Assembly (NCBI RefSeq): GCF_016583565.1
Contig: NZ_NRRF01000035.1
Span: 1 to 51,340 of the forward strand
Source of the DNA: Thiocystis violacea
Lineage (GTDB): Bacteria > Pseudomonadota > Gammaproteobacteria > Chromatiales > Chromatiaceae
Length of the DNA: 51,340 nucleotides
Reading direction: 5' to 3'
Each line of letters begins with the position of its first letter. Within the stretch, counting starts at the first letter, position 1. The notes beneath the pieces were generated by a model that was not told where the DNA came from, did not search any database, and worked only from the letters and a program-made list of their open reading frames with translations. This document shows, piece after piece, positions 29,753-39,362 of this stretch. The translations under genes and the position numbers were made by a program.

Positions 29753-31786
29753 ATGTCCAATCCCCTTATCGAACAGGCCGGTCTGCCGGCCTTCACCCTG
29801 ATCCGTCCAGAGCACGTGGAGCCCGCGGTGGACGCCCGGCTCGCCGCCTGCCGCGCAACCATCGAACGCCTGGTCGAGACGGTCGACATCCCGACCTGGG
29901 AGAGCTTCATCGAGCCTCTGGAAGAGATGGACGACGTCCTGAGCCGGACCTGGTCCCCGGTTGGGCATCTCAACGGGGTGATGAACAGCGACGATCTGCG
30001 CGCCGCCTACAACGCCTGCCTGCCCAAGCTCAGCGAATACGGTACCGAGGTCGGCCAGAACGAGGGGCTGTTCCGCGCCTATCAAAGGGTCGCGGCTCAG
30101 GAGCACCTGGACGGCGCGCAGCGCAAGCTGCTGGAGAACGCCTTGCGCGACTTCCACCTCTCGGGCGTCGATCTGCCGCCCGACAGGAAGGCGCGTTACA
30201 AGGCCATCAGTCAGGAACTCTCTCAGATCACGAGCAAGTACTCCGAGAACGTGCTGGATGCGACCAATGCGTGGAGCACGCTGATCGAGGATCCCGAGCG
30301 TCTCAAGGGGCTGCCCGAATCGGCACTCGCCCTTGCACGCCAGAACGCCGAGCAACAGGGCAAGGACGGCTGGCTCTTCACCCTGGACATGCCCTACTAC
30401 CTGCCCGTGCTCACCTATGCGGACGATCGGGATTTACGCTTCGAGATGTATGAGGCCTACGGGACGCGCGCCTCCGATCAGGGCCCCCACGCGGGGCGCT
30501 GGGACAATGGCGAGATCATGGAGCGCATCCTCGCGTTGCGTCATGAGCTGGCGCAACTCCTGGGCTTCGCGAATTTCGCGGAGCGTTCGCTGGCCACGAA
30601 GATGGCGCGGGCCCCAGACGAGGTATTGGGCTTCCTGAACGACCTCGCGGATCGGTCGGTCGCCCAGGCGCGTCATGAGCTCGAGGAGCTACAGAGCTTC
30701 GCGCGCGAGCACTATGGCGTCAGCACGCTGGAACCCTGGGACGTCGGCTACTTCTCCGAGAAGCTGCGCGTTCACCGCTACCAGATCAGCCAGGAAGAGC
30801 TGCGCCCCTACTTCGCCCTGTCGCGCGTCCTGTCGGGGCTCTTCGGCGTCGTGGAGCGACTCTTCGGCATCCAGATCCAGGAGGTCGAGCATTTCGCGAC
30901 CTATCACGCGGACGTGCGCTTCTTCGAGATCCGCGACCTGCTGACCGGCGCCCTGCGCGGCCAGTTCTACCTCGATCCCTACGCCCGCCAGAACAAGCGC
31001 GGCGGCGCCTGGATGGACGTCTGCACCAACCGCATGCATACCACCTGCTGCGACCAGATCCCGGTTGCCTACCTGGTGTGCAACTTCACCCCGCCCGTCG
31101 GCGAAAAACCCTCGCTCCTCACGCACAACGAGGTCGAGACACTCTTCCATGAGTTCGGTCACGGGCTGCATCACATGCTGACCCGGGTCGACTATCCCGC
31201 CATCGCCGGCATCAATGGGGTACCATGGGACGCGGTGGAGCTGCCCAGCCAGTTTCTCGAGAACTGGTGCTGGGAGCGCGATTCGCTGGATCTCTTCGCC
31301 GCCCACTGGGAGACCGGCAAACCGCTACCCGAAGAGCTCTACGAGCGCATGACCGCAGCCAAGAACTTCCAGTCCGCCATGCAGATGGTGCGTCAGCTCG
31401 AGTTCGCCCTCTTCGATTTCCGCATCCATCTGGAATACGACCCAGACAAGGGCGGGCGCATCTACGAGATTCTCGAGGCGGTGCGCGACCAGGTCGCCGT
31501 GATCCGCCCACCCGCCTTCAACCGCTTCGCGCACGGCTTCTCGCACATCTTCGCGGGCGGCTATGCGGCGGGCTATTACAGCTACAAGTGGGCGGAGGTG
31601 CTCTCGGCGGATGCCTTCTCGCTGTTCGAGGAGAAGGGCGTCTTCGATGCCGAGACCGGCCGCTCCTTCCTCGAGAACATCCTCGAGCGCGGTGGCTCGG
31701 AGGATGCCATGCAGCTCTTCACCAACTTCCGCGGACGCAAGCCCAATACGGACGCGCTCCTGCGCCATTGCGGGATCGCGGCATGA
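29753..31786 (+). CDS. prlC: Oligopeptidase A (M3 metallopeptidase)
   Basis: Cytosolic zinc endopeptidase of 677 aa that degrades short peptides, including signal-peptide fragments. The zinc site is H466-E-F-G-H in [15 protein letters not shown], with downstream acidic residues in [12 protein letters not shown] as expected for family M3. The length is that of E. coli OpdA (680). The start [14 protein letters not shown] agrees with the family, although the ribosome-binding site is weak. ubiD follows after 22 bp on the same strand, so the two are likely co-transcribed. Confidence 0.97.
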   Translation: MSNPLIEQAGLPAFTLIRPEHVEPAVDARLAACRATIERLVETVDIPTWESFIEPLEEMDDVLSRTWSPVGHLNGVMNSDDLRAAYNACLPKLSEYGTEVGQNEGLFRAYQRVAAQEHLDGAQRKLLENALRDFHLSGVDLPPDRKARYKAISQELSQITSKYSENVLDATNAWSTLIEDPERLKGLPESALALARQNAEQQGKDGWLFTLDMPYYLPVLTYADDRDLRFEMYEAYGTRASDQGPHAGRWDNGEIMERILALRHELAQLLGFANFAERSLATKMARAPDEVLGFLNDLADRSVAQARHELEELQSFAREHYGVSTLEPWDVGYFSEKLRVHRYQISQEELRPYFALSRVLSGLFGVVERLFGIQIQEVEHFATYHADVRFFEIRDLLTGALRGQFYLDPYARQNKRGGAWMDVCTNRMHTTCCDQIPVAYLVCNFTPPVGEKPSLLTHNEVETLFHEFGHGLHHMLTRVDYPAIAGINGVPWDAVELPSQFLENWCWERDSLDLFAAHWETGKPLPEELYERMTAAKNFQSAMQMVRQLEFALFDFRIHLEYDPDKGGRIYEILEAVRDQVAVIRPPAFNRFAHGFSHIFAGGYAAGYYSYKWAEVLSADAFSLFEEKGVFDAETGRSFLENILERGGSEDAMQLFTNFRGRKPNTDALLRHCGIAA

Positions 31787-31808
31787 CCCAGAGACCGGTG
31801 GCGCAACC

Positions 31809-33290
31809 ATGAAGTATCGGGATCTGCGCGATTTCATCGACCAGCTGGAGCAGCGCGGCGAGCTTCAGCGCATCCGCGTGGAGGTCGACCCTCACCTGGA
31901 GGTCACCGAGATCTGCGACCGCACCCTGCGCGGAGGCGGTCCGGCCCTCTTGTTCGAACGGCCAAAAGGGTCTGAGATACCGCTGCTGGGAAATCTCTTC
32001 GGGACGCCGAAGCGCGTGGCGCTCGGCATGGGCGAGGAATCGGTCGAGGCGCTGCGCGAGGTCGGCAAGCTGCTGGCCTTCCTCAAGGAGCCGGACCCGC
32101 CGCGCGGCATGAAACAGGCCTGGGAGACCCTGCCCATCTTCAAGAAGGTACTGGACATGGCCCCGAAGGTGCGTCGTCAGGCGCCCTGCCAAGAGGTCGC
32201 CTTCAGCGGATCCGAGGTCGACCTGGGACGCCTGCCCATCCAACACTGCTGGCCCGGCGATGCCGCGCCGCTGATCACCTGGGGCCTGGTCATCACCCGA
32301 GGCCCCGAGAAGCCACGCCAGAACCTGGGCATCTACCGGATGCAGGTACTCGGGCGCAACCGCGTCATCATGCGCTGGCTTGCCCACCGTGGCGGCGCGC
32401 AGGACTATCGCGACTGGCAGCGCGCCAACCCCGGCAAGCCCTTCCCCGTCGCCGTAGCGCTCGGCGCGGATCCAGCGACCATCCTGGGGGCCGTCACGCC
32501 CGTGCCGGATACGCTCTCGGAGTATGCCTTCGCCGGGCTTCTGCGCGGCAGCCGCACGGAGCTGGCGGCCTGCATGGAGTCGGACCTCCAGGTCCCGGCC
32601 AACGCAGAGATCGTGCTCGAAGGCCACATCCACCCGGACGACCTGGCACCCGAAGGCCCTTTCGGGGACCACACCGGCTATTACAACGAGATCGACCGCT
32701 TCCCGGTCTTCACCATCGACCGCATGACCCAGCGCCGGAACCCCATCTATCACAGCACCTACACCGGCCGCCCGCCAGACGAGCCGGCCGTGCTCGGGGT
32801 CGCGCTGAACGAGGTGTTCGTCCCCATCCTGCAGAAGCAGTTCCCCGAGATCCAGGACTTCTATCTGCCGCCCGAAGGCTGCTCCTATCGGCTCGCCGTC
32901 GTCAGTATCAAGAAGCAGTATCCGGGGCACGCCAAGCGCGTGATGATGGGCGTTTGGTCCTTCCTGCGGCAGTTCATGTACACCAAGTTCGTCATCGTCG
33001 TCGACGAGGATATCTGCACACGCGACTGGAAGGACGTCATCTGGGCCATGACCACCCGGATGGATCCCGCGCGGGATACGGTGATGATCGAGAACACGCC
33101 GATCGACTACCTGGATTTCGCCTCGCCGGTCTCGGGGTTAGGCTCCAAGATCGGGTTCGATGCCACCAACAAGTGGACGGGGGAGACGCAGCGGGAGTGG
33201 GGGCAACCGATCCGCATGGACGCGGTGGTGAAGGAACGGGTCGATCGGATCTGGGACGGCTTGGGAATCCACCTGAACCAGGCGCCCTGA
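31809..33290 (+). CDS. ubiD: 4-hydroxy-3-polyprenylbenzoate decarboxylase
   Basis: Prenyl-FMN-dependent decarboxylase of ubiquinone synthesis, 493 aa. Recognised from [19 protein letters not shown], the cofactor region [20 protein letters not shown] with [11 protein letters not shown], and [11 protein letters not shown]. The start at 31809 begins exactly at the conserved N-terminus; the same frame stays open upstream through prlC. It depends on UbiX for its cofactor; ubiX is not in this window. A 10-bp-stem hairpin at 33328-33350 lies between it and the convergent RRM gene. Confidence 0.97.
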   Translation: MKYRDLRDFIDQLEQRGELQRIRVEVDPHLEVTEICDRTLRGGGPALLFERPKGSEIPLLGNLFGTPKRVALGMGEESVEALREVGKLLAFLKEPDPPRGMKQAWETLPIFKKVLDMAPKVRRQAPCQEVAFSGSEVDLGRLPIQHCWPGDAAPLITWGLVITRGPEKPRQNLGIYRMQVLGRNRVIMRWLAHRGGAQDYRDWQRANPGKPFPVAVALGADPATILGAVTPVPDTLSEYAFAGLLRGSRTELAACMESDLQVPANAEIVLEGHIHPDDLAPEGPFGDHTGYYNEIDRFPVFTIDRMTQRRNPIYHSTYTGRPPDEPAVLGVALNEVFVPILQKQFPEIQDFYLPPEGCSYRLAVVSIKKQYPGHAKRVMMGVWSFLRQFMYTKFVIVVDEDICTRDWKDVIWAMTTRMDPARDTVMIENTPIDYLDFASPVSGLGSKIGFDATNKWTGETQREWGQPIRMDAVVKERVDRIWDGLGIHLNQAP

Positions 33291-33327
33291 GTCGAGCGAC
33301 GCTGGCGTTGCGCCGGCTTGCCGATGA

Positions 33328-33350
33328 GCCGACCCCGTTGCGGGGTCGGC
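33328..33350. terminator. Perfect hairpin between ubiD and the RRM gene
   Basis: GCCGACCCCG and CGGGGTCGGC form a perfect 10-bp stem around a three-base loop. It lies between two convergent genes but lacks a U tract on either strand, so it may be a factor-dependent or bidirectional terminator. Confidence 0.45.
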
Positions 33351-33365
33351 CCAAGGTCGAGGGCG

Positions 33366-33641
33366 TCAGAACCGACCGCCACCTCCGCGTGGTCGCTCGG
33401 CACGCGGGCGTGCCTCGTTGACGGTGAGCTTGCGCCCTTTCATCTCCGCCTCGTTCAATGCCTTGATGGCGGCATCGGCCTCCGAGTTGCTGGGCATCTC
33501 GACGAAGCCGAATCCCTTCGACTGACCTGAAAACTTGTCCTTGATCACCTCCGCGCTCGCCAGTTCGCCGAATTCGCCGAACAGGTCCCGCAGGTCGTCG
33601 TCTGTCACGCTATAGGGCAGGTTGCCTACGTAAATCCTCAT
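33366..33641 (-). CDS. RNA-binding protein with one RRM
   Basis: Small cytosolic RNA-binding protein of 91 aa. The RRM is complete: RNP2 is MRIYVGNLPYSV at the start and RNP1 is KGFGFVEM near residue 42. A short tail RPRGGGGRF resembles the glycine-arginine tails of bacterial and cyanobacterial Rbp proteins, which are often cold-induced. It stands alone and converges on ubiD. The ribosome-binding site is a weak GAGA. Target RNAs are not predictable. Confidence 0.92.
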   Translation of the reverse strand: MRIYVGNLPYSVTDDDLRDLFGEFGELASAEVIKDKFSGQSKGFGFVEMPSNSEADAAIKALNEAEMKGRKLTVNEARPRAERPRGGGGRF

Positions 33642-34108
33642 CGCTTTTTCTCGCGCTCATCATGTGCGTTGATCGAACCAATACCGTCGGTGGCCAACAC
33701 ACAAGCCGACTCGACGGCAGAATGAACTCGAATTGCGCTCGCAACAGCGCCGATCATTCGCGGGCATTCCGGCACTCCATGGGCACGCGCCCGCCTCGGT
33801 CGGCCACCTGGATGTAAGCGTCAAGCAACGAGGGACTCGCCTGGGGGCATCGGGTGCGGGGGAAATCGAGGGCCATGCCGCACAGAAAAACGATCAGCGA
33901 ATGGATCGTTCTCTGCAGTTCGCCGCGTGCGGGCTTGGATCCCAAAGTCGCACACCGGATAGCTCCGGGGTGACCGTGGTGCTTATCGTTGCTTGGGCGT
34001 TACGGGATCCTGGCAGGCGCCGCGATTAGGTCTAAGAAAAAACTAGTGGATGGACGGTCTTGCGTCAACAGAACCGCCATAAAAAAACCTGATCGCCGGA
34101 AAGGCTTT
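33642..34108. other. 467-bp intergenic region
   Basis: No gene is supported. It should hold the RRM gene promoter (minus strand), but no strong boxes are evident. The right end, from about 34030, is richer in A+T and includes the permease terminator. The rest shows nothing recognisable. Confidence 0.4.
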
Positions 34109-34110
34109 TT
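34081..34110 (-). terminator. Terminator overlapping the metal permease stop
   Basis: On the minus strand AAAAAGCCT pairs with AGGTTTTTT around about a dozen bases, giving nine pairs including one G-U, and the 3' arm runs into seven T. The stem starts within the stop codon region of the permease gene. The G+C content of the stem is low, so strength is uncertain. Confidence 0.55.
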
Positions 34111-35332
34111 AAGATGAGGGCGCCTGCGCCTGAAAACCGGCCTGCTCGATCACCGCAACCAGACGGCTCGCGTCCAGACGCTTACCACGAATTCTGACCA
34201 GGCCAGCGCCAAGATCGGGAACCGCCTCCTCGACCGAATCGAGTCGCTCAAGTGCGGTCTTGACGCTTGAGACACAGTGTTGACAGGACATGCCCTGGAC
34301 CTGAATGACCAAATCCGCCTCTGGGACGATCATCGGTGAAAAACGCGCCTTCAGCCGACGGTAGGACAGATAGAGCATGAGGGCGATCAAGACCAAGGCA
34401 CCGAGCGATCCCAGCCAGTCGACCCCGGCGGCATGCACATGGGCCGCGGCCCCCGCCGGCGCCTCGATCAGGCGATCGAACAAGAGCCCGAAGAGGACGC
34501 TCATGACGACGACCGTGCCCAGGTAGATCAGCAGAACGGAGCGACCCAGGGTGCGGTAGACCGCTCCGAAGGTCGCGACATTGGTCGCTGGACCCGCCAT
34601 GAGGAACACCAGGGCCGAGCCTGCCGGCAGCCCAGCGGCGATGAGCGAGGCGGCGATGGGCACGGAGCCGGTCGTGCAGACATAGAGTGGCAGAGAGATC
34701 GCTAGGACCACGAGCATCCCGAGCGATCCTCGCGCCCAGGATTGGGACGCGAAGTAATCCGCCGGCAGCAGCACCGTCAAAAGGGCCGCGATGATGACGC
34801 CGGCGAGGATCCACGCGTCGATGGCGCTCAGGAGATCGAGCACGGCATAGCGCAGGACGGGGACCAGGCCCCGCTCGCGCCGCTGCTCGGCCGACAATGC
34901 CGCTTCCGCGGCGAGCGGTTCCGGCTCCGTGAACCGATTGACGAGCGCGCCGCCGATGAGTCCGGTCACGAAGGCGGCCACCAGCTTGAAGATGGCGAAC
35001 GGCCAGCCCAGGAAGGCCGCGCTCACCAGAATGGAGTCGACGCCGGTCTGCGGGGTGCTGATCATGAAGGCGGTGGTTGCCCCCTTGGAGGCACCTTCCT
35101 GTCTGAGCCCGAGCGCGGTTGGGATGACGCCGCAAGAGCACAGCGGCAGCGGCACCCCGACGAGCGAGGCCCGCGCAACGCTGCGAAGATCGGGGCGGCT
35201 GAGTCCGCGATGGACGAATCCGGCGGGGAGATAGACGTGCATCAGGCCGGCGATCAGCAGACCCAGCAGAAGCGATGGCGACAGCTCGACCATGACCTGC
35301 CAGAACGCCGTCAAGAATGCATCGAGAAACAT
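34109..35332 (-). CDS. Permease (SO_0444/DUF318 type) with C-terminal HMA domain
   Basis: Inner-membrane permease of 407 aa with about eight hydrophobic helices and the paired cysteine motif VPLPLCSCGVIPTALGLRQEG near residue 65, typical of the DUF318/ArsP-related permeases annotated as SO_0444-type Cu/Zn efflux. A mirror motif in the second half reads LPLYVCTTGSVPIAASL. The last 70 residues form a heavy-metal-associated domain with VQGMSCQHCVSSV, whose Cys pair should bind copper or zinc. The start at 35332 (MFLDAFLTAF) is preferred, with GGGG seven bases upstream; an ATG 30 bases earlier is possible. The substrate is inferred, not shown. Confidence 0.85.
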   Translation of the reverse strand: MFLDAFLTAFWQVMVELSPSLLLGLLIAGLMHVYLPAGFVHRGLSRPDLRSVARASLVGVPLPLCSCGVIPTALGLRQEGASKGATTAFMISTPQTGVDSILVSAAFLGWPFAIFKLVAAFVTGLIGGALVNRFTEPEPLAAEAALSAEQRRERGLVPVLRYAVLDLLSAIDAWILAGVIIAALLTVLLPADYFASQSWARGSLGMLVVLAISLPLYVCTTGSVPIAASLIAAGLPAGSALVFLMAGPATNVATFGAVYRTLGRSVLLIYLGTVVVMSVLFGLLFDRLIEAPAGAAAHVHAAGVDWLGSLGALVLIALMLYLSYRRLKARFSPMIVPEADLVIQVQGMSCQHCVSSVKTALERLDSVEEAVPDLGAGLVRIRGKRLDASRLVAVIEQAGFQAQAPSS

Positions 35333-35418
35333 GACCTCACCCCGCTCAGCCGTCCCTGGCATGACAACCTCGGACGCCCATAGCGGCGTCGATTGCGTAC
35401 CGGAGAGGCAGATCGCAA

Positions 35419-35460
35419 TCGCGCCTTCCGAACCCTCTGTCGCGCCTTCCGGACCCTACG
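35419..35460. repeat. Two adjacent 21-bp direct repeats
   Basis: Two neighbouring 21-mers share the start TCGCGCCTTCCG and the core ACCCT, with three mismatches overall. They lie 87 bp upstream of the metal permease start on its 5' side. No function is evident. Confidence 0.5.
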
Positions 35461-35612
35461 GCCCTTCACGTCCAGCGAGCAAAGCTGCGCACTGGGATGA
35501 TTCGTAGGCCCGCCTTCCACAAGGCTCCAAACGGAGCCCAGCGTGCCCGCGCCACCCAGCCTGGGCAGGCGGCGCGTTTGGCATCTTGGTCCCCGGAATG
35601 CGACTCAGGACC

Positions 35613-35840
35613 TCAATCGATATACCCCTTCTCATGCTGATCGTAGAGGTAGCCGCCAAGCGCCCCCACCCCTGCGCCGATCAAGGCACCCGCTCCCGCG
35701 TCTGCACTCAGGGAGCCGATCAAGGCACCACCAACCGCCCCCATGGCGGCACCGCTCCCGGCGCGACTGCCAGTCGTGGTCCCGCATCCGGTCAACGCCA
35801 AAGTACCCAAGATCACCATCAAGATCGTCGTCGTTCTCAT
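35613..35840 (-). CDS. Glycine-zipper lipoprotein
   Basis: Small outer-envelope lipoprotein of 75 aa. A signal peptide ends in the lipobox LALTGC with Cys19. The mature part is a glycine zipper, with AMGAVGGALIGS and ALIGAGVGALGGYLYDQ, like the YMGG/Gly-zipper family of OmpA- or SlyB-type membrane-associated proteins. The start at 35840 is fixed by the signal peptide and the ribosome-binding site GGAGAAGG. The frame is open further upstream but that part is not conserved-looking. It lies just downstream of the Rap1a-like gene on the same strand. Confidence 0.85.
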   Translation of the reverse strand: MRTTTILMVILGTLALTGCGTTTGSRAGSGAAMGAVGGALIGSLSADAGAGALIGAGVGALGGYLYDQHEKGYID

Positions 35841-35941
35841 CGTCCTTCTCCAGAATAGGTCGTCAGTGGAGGACTCGCACCCCCGCCAAGACAGGGCGGG
35901 CGGCAAAGGTCGAGTGCCTGAAAGCCGATCGCGCGGGCCGC

Positions 35942-36343
35942 TCATTTCGCGCAGGGGTACTTGGCCGCTAGCGCCCGCACCAAGCCAACGACCGGCTGTT
36001 CGCTCATCAGCTTCTTGTCCCCCGAGTGGGCGCTCGCCCACGCGATGAAGGCCTGCTTGCCGTCCTCGATGGTGGCCGTCTTGGGATAACAGATGAGACG
36101 CTTGAGCTTCTTGCGGTTACTGATCTCATCGTGGTACTGGACCGATGCCTCGATGAAGGCGCGGCACGCCTGATTGGCCACGACGTATTCCGAGGCATCC
36201 TGCGGGACCGCGCAAATTTCATAAAGACTGGTCGTGGTGTCGAAGCGAAAGGCGGCTTCATCGACGGCATTCGCGTCCTGACCGAAGAGTCCCCAGGTGC
36301 AGGTTGCGGCAATCATCACGGCGAGCGAAGACTTCTGTTTCAT
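35942..36343 (-). CDS. Rap1a/Tai-like exported protein
   Basis: Exported protein of 133 aa: signal peptide with probable cleavage after DANA near residue 26. The mature part has the pattern of the Rap1a/Tai immunity-like fold: LYEIC, a middle CRAFIEA, a later LICYPKTATI, and AKYPCAK at the end, giving four Cys that can form two disulfides. True Rap1a proteins protect against type VI amidase effectors, but many family members stand alone, as here with no effector or T6SS gene nearby, so an immunity role is not claimed. The ribosome-binding site AGGAAG is good. Confidence 0.7.
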   Translation of the reverse strand: MKQKSSLAVMIAATCTWGLFGQDANAVDEAAFRFDTTTSLYEICAVPQDASEYVVANQACRAFIEASVQYHDEISNRKKLKRLICYPKTATIEDGKQAFIAWASAHSGDKKLMSEQPVVGLVRALAAKYPCAK

Positions 36344-36579
36344 ATCGGGCTTCCTGTCTCATCGTTCGTAGTGTCCGGGATCGCTGGCCAGACGAGGGCC
36401 AGTCGGCCGACTCCGCCGGACAGACACTGGGTCGACCGTCATCGCGACAGGGTCCGGCGGGCAGCGTCGCCGCGGCACCCTGTCCTGGTTCTAGCCTAGC
36501 GGTCGAATCACACCTCAGTCCCGCGCCAAAGTCCACCCAATGAGCCTGCGTGGCGCGGAACGCCATGGCGTCCCTCCCC

Positions 36580-37443
36580 CTAAAGCGCGCTGCGCAAACC
36601 CTCCGCCAGCGACGGATAGATCAGCTCCACGCCGAGCTCGTCGAGCAGCTTGCGATTGGACAGCCGCCGCGACTCGCTCATATAGCTCATCATACCGGCC
36701 GAAAGCTGATCCGGCGCCTCGGACATAGGGATCAGCGGCGGACGAGGCAATCCGGCGGCATCCGCGATCTGGATGAAATAGTCCGTCATGGTGCTCGGAT
36801 TGCCGTCGCTCACGTTGAAGACGGCACCGTCCTCGGCCTTGTCCATCGCGGCGAGACTGATCCTCACCAGGTCGTCGACGTGGATCCGATTGCTGTATGG
36901 CGCCTCCTCCGGACGGACCATGGGCACCCTCTGACGCAGCCGGGCCAACGGCAGTCGACCCGGACCATAGATGCCTGACACGCGCAGCACGACCAACTCG
37001 CCCCCCGTGTCATGGCTCCAGCGCCTCAGGGTCTCTTCGGCATCGAGACGCCGGCGGGAGCGATCGACCGTCGGCCGCGTTGGCCAACCCTCGTCGACCC
37101 ATTCGCCGCGACAGTCGCCGTAGACGCCCGTGGTGCTCATATAGAGGATGCGCTTGGGCTGCCCCGCCCGATCGAAGGAGGAGACCAGTCGCCGGGTATG
37201 GGCATCCTCCACACCCTGCTCGACCGGGGGCACCAGATGAAAGAGCCGCACGCCCTCGAGCACACCGCTGGGCGGCTCTTCGCGCGCAAGGTCGCAGCGC
37301 ATCCCCGCAAGACCAGCCTCCTGAAGTCGCGCGAGCCCAGCCTCGCTTCGCACCCAGCCGACCACCGCCTCGCGCCGATCGAGACATTGGCGCGCGATGC
37401 GCATGCCCACATATCCACAGCCTAAGATGACAGTCTCACTCAT
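36580..37443 (-). CDS. SDR-family NAD(P)-dependent epimerase, YeeZ-like
   Basis: Cytosolic Rossmann-fold protein of 287 aa. The dinucleotide loop is ILGCGYVGMRIARQ, followed by an STTGVYGD segment typical of extended SDRs and NRIHVDDLVR late in the fold. The usual YxxxK catalytic pair is not intact: the position after DRSRRRLDAEE has Arg where Lys is expected. It resembles the YeeZ group of unknown function. It is divergent from the flavin reductase gene with 80 bp between starts. Confidence 0.8.
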   Translation of the reverse strand: MSETVILGCGYVGMRIARQCLDRREAVVGWVRSEAGLARLQEAGLAGMRCDLAREEPPSGVLEGVRLFHLVPPVEQGVEDAHTRRLVSSFDRAGQPKRILYMSTTGVYGDCRGEWVDEGWPTRPTVDRSRRRLDAEETLRRWSHDTGGELVVLRVSGIYGPGRLPLARLRQRVPMVRPEEAPYSNRIHVDDLVRISLAAMDKAEDGAVFNVSDGNPSTMTDYFIQIADAAGLPRPPLIPMSEAPDQLSAGMMSYMSESRRLSNRKLLDELGVELIYPSLAEGLRSAL

Positions 37444-37523
37444 CGATGCGCTTCACTCCGTTTTTCGAATGGGCCCAACCTGAACGACGATCGGGGGCCG
37501 CCCGCCACTTTGCAAGGGATGAA

Positions 37524-38552
37524 ATGACCTTCAAGATCCAGATAGTTCCAGAGGAGACGACATTCGAGGCCGAGCCCGGCGAGACCCTGCTCGACGCCGC
37601 GCTGCGCCAAGACATTCGGCTACCCTATGGCTGCCGCAACGGCCAATGCGGATCCTGCGCCGCGCACCTCGTCTCCGGCTGGATCGGGTACCCAAGCGGT
37701 CTCATCACCGCGCTCGAGGGCAAGAAGGCCGGCACCTGCCTGACCTGTCAGGCGGTGCCGACGTCGGATCTGACCCTGGAGATCGCGCAACGCCGCCTCC
37801 CCATGGAGATCGAGGTGCGCACCCTGCCCTGCCGCATCGAGCGCAAGGAGCGACTGAACCATGATGTCATGCGATTGATGCTGAAACTGCCGGAGCAGCA
37901 GCGGCTGCAGTTCTTCGCCGGCCAGTACCTGGAGTTCATCCTCAAGGACGGGCGCAAACGCGCCTTCTCGATCGCCAACGCCCCACACGACGATGGGCTC
38001 ATCGAGCTGCATGTGCGACATGTCGCCGGCGGCGAGTTCACTCAGTACGTCTTCGATGAGCTGCGGGAGAAGAGCATCCTGCGTATCCAGGGGCCCCTGG
38101 GCGACTTCTTCCTGCGCGAAGACTCGCCGCGTCCGATCATCATGATGGGCGGTGGAACCGGCTTCGCCCCCTTGAAGGGCATGATCGAGCATGGCATCCA
38201 CATCGGCCTGGATCGACCGATCCACCTCTATTGGGGGGTGCGCTCGCGGCATGACCTCTATCTCGCCGACCTGCCGCAACGCTGGAGCGAGACGTTGGCG
38301 CGATTCAGCTATACGCCCGTCCTCTCCGAGCCGGATGCCGATTGGCTGGGTCGCACCGGCTTCGTGCATGAGGCCGTCATCGAGGACCACCCCCAGCTCC
38401 ATGACGTCGAGCTCTACATGAGCGGCCCACCGGCCATGATCGATGCGGCACGCATCGCCTTCGAGGCGCGCGGCTTGGGCATGGATCAGATGTTCTCCGA
38501 CGCCTTCACCTTCGGCGCCGACCGCCTGAGCGGGGGCGCGAGACCCGGCTGA
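37524..38552 (+). CDS. 2Fe-2S flavin NAD(P)H reductase (glucoseen reductase-like)
   Basis: Electron-transfer protein of 342 aa with three parts: a plant-type 2Fe-2S ferredoxin domain (Cys motif YGCRNGQCGSCAAH and CLTCQA), an FAD domain with KRAFSIANAPHD, and an NAD(P) domain with MMGGGTGFAPLKGMI and LYMSGPPAMID. This fusion is commonly annotated as CDP-6-deoxy-delta-3,4-glucoseen reductase, but in gammaproteobacteria without that sugar pathway it is a general NAD(P)H:flavin or oxygenase reductase. The start at 37524 has AAGGGATG before it; an upstream in-frame ATG lacks conserved sequence. Confidence 0.9.
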   Translation: MTFKIQIVPEETTFEAEPGETLLDAALRQDIRLPYGCRNGQCGSCAAHLVSGWIGYPSGLITALEGKKAGTCLTCQAVPTSDLTLEIAQRRLPMEIEVRTLPCRIERKERLNHDVMRLMLKLPEQQRLQFFAGQYLEFILKDGRKRAFSIANAPHDDGLIELHVRHVAGGEFTQYVFDELREKSILRIQGPLGDFFLREDSPRPIIMMGGGTGFAPLKGMIEHGIHIGLDRPIHLYWGVRSRHDLYLADLPQRWSETLARFSYTPVLSEPDADWLGRTGFVHEAVIEDHPQLHDVELYMSGPPAMIDAARIAFEARGLGMDQMFSDAFTFGADRLSGGARPG

Positions 38553-38708
38553 GCCGCCGCGCGGACAGACCGGCCGTCAGGCTGGTTCTTGCCGCTCTGA
38601 CCCCATGCGGGCAAACTACCGCGACCCTGGTTCAGGCCAGAGGTGTCGCTCGGCTGGGCGCCACCCGCGCCGACCTCAAGTCCCGATCCCACGTCAAGGA
38701 ATCCCTCG

Positions 38709-39362
38709 ATGCGACCTGTCTTCCGCGCCGTCACCATCGGCCTGCTCGCCATGTTGACGAGCGCCTGCACGACCGGCCGCATCGCCTCCGTCTGGACCAA
38801 TCCCGACAGCCAGCCGACCCGCTACCACAAGCTCATCGTCTTCGGGGTCACCAACAACCCCAAGGTTCGGCGCGCCTATGAGGACAATTTCGTCACGCGG
38901 CTGCGCGAGATCGGCGTCAAAGCCGAGCCCGGACACGACTTCGTGTCGGACGCGAACCTCAGCCTGGTGGTGCGCATGACGGAGGCCGTTTCCAAGACCA
39001 AGGCCGATGCCATCATCATCACGCATCTGGTCACGGACGAGCCACAAGCGCAAGCGTCAACGCTGTCCTCGCGCCTCGCCAGGGTGCCGGATCACTACCG
39101 CAACCTGGTGCCCTACTTCAGCCAGGTCTACAACGACGTCTGCGGACCCGACTATTACGCCGACTTCAAGGCGTTGCGCCTGGAGACCAACCTCTACGAT
39201 GCCAAGGGTGAGCGGCTGGTCTGGTCGGGACGCTCGGAGCAGCTCGATCCCAGCTCGGAGAACATGACCATTCGCGATGTGATTGTCGACACCATCTCCC
39301 AGATGTCGCTCGACGGCTATCTGCCCTGGGTGTCAGCTGGCGCCCGCCAGGTCGCACAGTGA
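38709..39362 (+). CDS. DUF4136-like lipoprotein, unknown function
   Basis: Predicted lipoprotein of 217 aa. The signal peptide ends in MLTSAC with Cys17, and the start at 38709 is set by it and by AAGGA nine bases upstream. The mature part begins IASVWTNPDS and continues with a YHKLIVFGVT strand and ETNLYDAKGERLVWSGRSE, a pattern I associate with DUF4136-like and related small periplasmic lipoproteins. Its last 30 bases overlap the end of hemD on the other strand, so the two transcripts converge. Confidence 0.7.
   Translation: MRPVFRAVTIGLLAMLTSACTTGRIASVWTNPDSQPTRYHKLIVFGVTNNPKVRRAYEDNFVTRLREIGVKAEPGHDFVSDANLSLVVRMTEAVSKTKADAIIITHLVTDEPQAQASTLSSRLARVPDHYRNLVPYFSQVYNDVCGPDYYADFKALRLETNLYDAKGERLVWSGRSEQLDPSSENMTIRDVIVDTISQMSLDGYLPWVSAGARQVAQ

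Noticed and set aside
31563..31808. 82-residue N-terminal extension of UbiD
   Set aside because: It lies within prlC in another frame; the conserved UbiD N-terminus begins at 31809.
35942..36343. Type VI secretion immunity gene
   Set aside because: The fold resembles Rap1a/Tai, but no amidase effector or T6SS gene is nearby, so only the family is named.
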